From an uncultured Eubacteriales bacterium (GTDB taxonomy: Bacteria > Bacillota > Clostridia > Oscillospirales > Oscillospiraceae), in assembly GCA_902475435.1 (NCBI GenBank), contig CABRZL010000089.1, forward strand, positions 1 through 8,043: a DNA stretch of 8,043 nt. The letters run 5' to 3'. The notes under the pieces were generated by a model that worked only from the letters and a program-made list of their open reading frames with translations, ran no database searches and was not told where the DNA came from. Shown here piece after piece: positions 6,554 through 8,043 of the stretch (position 1 is the first letter of the stretch; every line of letters starts with the position of its first letter). The position numbers and the translations under genes were made by a program.

Positions 6554-7807
6554 CTAATCAATCGCTTTTTCTTGGATAATAGGCGTTATGACATCGAGTA
6601 GTTTCTCTGTCAAATTTCTAAAATCGTAGTCTCTGGCCGCCCGCAATGCATTATTGCACATTCTTTGATACGCTTCACTTGGTAATTCATAGATTTTAAG
6701 AACTGCATCCGAATATTGCTTTCCATCAGCAAAATTTTCAGAAATGCCGCAAGCGTATTTTTTTACAATGTCGTATCCGATCTCAACATTGGACAAAATT
6801 GGTTTTCCACTGGCAAGATATTCAAACAGCTTATTTTGGCTACTTCCATACTTGTAAACTCTGGCGGTTGCCGGATCATAATTGAGCACATTTAAATTGC
6901 TTCGCGCTAGGATATAGGGAATATATTTTTTCTCTACTTTCCCTTTAAGCAACACATTTTTCAGTCCCTCTTTGGCAACCGCTTCTCTCAGCGGCTCCAG
7001 ATCATCCCCCGCTCCATACACTATGAATTTTATTTTTTCATGATCTTTCAAACATCTAGCACAATCCACCAGTTGTTTTAATCCATTTGCCATACGAATT
7101 GACCCAGTGTATATCACCTTAAATGTATCAGGCTCATTCAAATCTGGATCCTGGATTTGAAAATTCTCTTGATTATAGCGAAATGTCTCCAGATCTACGC
7201 CATTGTTGATATGGAACACTTTGTCCCGTGGGATCTGGTTCTCCCAATGTTGTTCCTTGATGTAATCATAGCCGCCTTCCATAGTGAATATCACAGCGTC
7301 AGCTTTTTCATAGATCCATTTTTCCAGCCGCCGCAGCAAGATAACAGCAGGATTTCCCGGTCCTGCAATCCCATAGGCTACAATGCTCTCCGGCCACAAG
7401 TCCGCAATCTCAGCTACACCGCAGCAGCCATACTTTCGTGCAAGCCGAATGCCCATAGCGCAGGACACCGGTGGCATTGACGTTGCAACAATTGCATCAG
7501 GTTTTTGAAAATTTCTGCAAACACCAGGGAGCTTCCACGCAAATTCGCACATATTATAGATACGTTTTAATCCATTTCCCTGATAATCGCAGCAACGGAT
7601 ATATACATAATCGACGCCATCTACAATTTCTTCTCGCCAAGGCGTCTTATCCTCGATCAAATTTAAATTGGAATTATGCACACTGCTTGCTGCTATAATT
7701 TTCACAGAATGTCCCATCTGCATCAAATATCTTGCAAAATATGTCTGCCTAGCCAAAGGGTAATACTTCGGCGGTACCGCGTAGTGATTGATCAGCCAAA
7801 TATTCAT
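6554..7807 (-). CDS. GT4-family glycosyltransferase, WbuB-like
   Basis: Predicted GT-B glycosyltransferase of 417 residues, resembling the WbuB group of O-antigen and capsule GT4 enzymes. It probably adds an N-acetylated amino sugar early in repeat-unit assembly on the cytoplasmic face. Motifs are LINHYAVPP at 5-13, IADLWPES at 134-141 (a hallmark of the WbuB group), NNGVD at 201-205, YTGS at 233-236, YGAGDDL at 264-270 and GSSQNKLFEYLASGKPIL at 321-338, the donor-binding segment. No transmembrane span is obvious. The ATG at 7807 has GAGG seven bases upstream and lies 36 bases after the sugar-transferase stop. The TAG stop is 19 bases before the aminotransferase start. The gene is distinctly AT-rich (20 GC in 60 at 6901-6960), unlike the precursor genes that follow. 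As in P. aeruginosa WbpH/WbpJ, it could use an amino-uronic donor, but that is a guess. Confidence 0.9.
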   Translation of the reverse strand: MNIWLINHYAVPPKYYPLARQTYFARYLMQMGHSVKIIAASSVHNSNLNLIEDKTPWREEIVDGVDYVYIRCCDYQGNGLKRIYNMCEFAWKLPGVCRNFQKPDAIVATSMPPVSCAMGIRLARKYGCCGVAEIADLWPESIVAYGIAGPGNPAVILLRRLEKWIYEKADAVIFTMEGGYDYIKEQHWENQIPRDKVFHINNGVDLETFRYNQENFQIQDPDLNEPDTFKVIYTGSIRMANGLKQLVDCARCLKDHEKIKFIVYGAGDDLEPLREAVAKEGLKNVLLKGKVEKKYIPYILARSNLNVLNYDPATARVYKYGSSQNKLFEYLASGKPILSNVEIGYDIVKKYACGISENFADGKQYSDAVLKIYELPSEAYQRMCNNALRAARDYDFRNLTEKLLDVITPIIQEKAID

Positions 7808-7843
7808 CTTTTATCCTCACTGTTTTCCATTCAGATCGTGTTC

Positions 7844-8014
7844 TCATTCTCTCCCAAACACTGCAAACACCGTTCTGACCATAGTACAAACATCACCAAA
7901 AACATTAAAATGCTGAATCGCACTCAGGTTATACTGCATTTTTGCCGGCAAGACCTTGGTTACATAGACTTCATCCACATTTTCTGCTGCATCCAGCAGC
8001 GCAGCCTCATCTTT
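7844..8014 (-). CDS. Probable initiating sugar transferase (bacterial sugar transferase family), C-terminal fragment
   Basis: Only the last 56 codons and the TGA stop at 7844-7846 are present; the 5' part is lost at the assembly end. The fragment begins KDEAALLDAAENVDEVYV, continues VTKVLPAKMQYNL, and ends with a hydrophobic segment FGDVCTMVRTVFAVFG before a final RE. Acidic stretch, then V-x-x-VLPxKxxxNL, then an aromatic/hydrophobic helix is the pattern I know from the C-terminus of monotopic phosphoglycosyltransferases (PglC/WcaJ-type). Members of this family transfer the first sugar phosphate to undecaprenyl phosphate at the membrane. The position ahead of two glycosyltransferases fits that role. 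The catalytic Asp-Glu region is not in the window, so activity cannot be judged. Reading the frame past 8014 gives FQAEDGIRD, which is translated sequencing adapter and not part of the protein. Confidence 0.6.
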   Translation of the reverse strand, partial: KDEAALLDAAENVDEVYVTKVLPAKMQYNLSAIQHFNVFGDVCTMVRTVFAVFGRE

Positions 8015-8043
8015 ATCTCGTATGCCGTCTTCTGCTTGAAAAA
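8015..8043. other. Illumina P7 adapter contamination plus A tail
   Basis: Positions 8015-8038 match, base for base over 24 bases, the reverse complement of the Illumina P7 flow-cell oligonucleotide (begins ATCTCGTATGCC, ends TTCTGCTTG). Positions 8039-8043 are AAAAA, the usual read-out beyond an adapter end. The bases just before 8015 keep the reading frame of the sugar transferase. There is no recognisable index or TruSeq/Nextera inner sequence between genome and adapter. This is an untrimmed artefact, and genomic sequence should be taken to stop at 8014. Confidence 0.97.

Noticed and set aside
8015..8043. Continuation of the sugar-transferase reading frame (FQAEDGIRD) to the window end
   Set aside because: These bases are the Illumina P7 adapter with a run of A, so the peptide is an artefact.

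Overview
The window is one uninterrupted stretch of a surface-polysaccharide (capsule or exopolysaccharide) gene cluster. Every supported gene lies on the minus strand, so transcription runs from the right end toward position 1. The genes are packed as one operon: neighbours overlap, touch, or are separated by at most 55 bases, and no internal terminator or promoter is visible. The strong AAGGAG/GAGG ribosome-binding sites, the protein character and the mixed base composition suggest a member of Bacillota, probably an anaerobic Clostridia-type organism. This is inference; nothing in the window fixes the genus.

In transcription order the window holds: the last 56 codons of a probable initiating sugar-phosphate transferase (7844-8014); a GT4 glycosyltransferase of the WbuB type (6554-7807); a WbpE-type PLP aminotransferase (5407-6534); a WbpD-type left-handed beta-helix N-acetyltransferase (4802-5407); a WbpA-type UDP-GlcNAc 6-dehydrogenase (3508-4827); a WbpI-type non-hydrolysing UDP-sugar 2-epimerase (2425-3507); a second GT4 glycosyltransferase (1322-2428); a HisH-type glutaminase (652-1266); and a HisF2/AglZ-type cyclase-fold subunit cut off by the left edge (1-647).

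Together these match most of the route known from Pseudomonas aeruginosa O5 and Bordetella for UDP-2,3-diacetamido-2,3-dideoxy-uronic acids. WbpA oxidises C6, WbpE aminates C3, WbpD acetylates the 3-amine, and WbpI epimerises C2 to the manno form. HisH and HisF2 would supply ammonia to a WbpG/PseA-type amidotransferase that turns an N-acetyl group into an acetamidino group. Two expected partners are absent: the 3-dehydrogenase (WbpB/WlbA) and the amidotransferase itself. They would have to lie outside the window. The predicted product is a glycan with a cationic amidino-modified diamino-uronic acid, which would be unusual for a Gram-positive.

The last 29 bases (8015-8043) are not biological. 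They match the Illumina P7 adapter read-through exactly, followed by five A residues. The assembly therefore ends at 8014, inside the sugar-transferase gene. The four precursor genes are GC-richer than the glycosyltransferases and the hisF2-like gene, suggesting a mosaic cluster.
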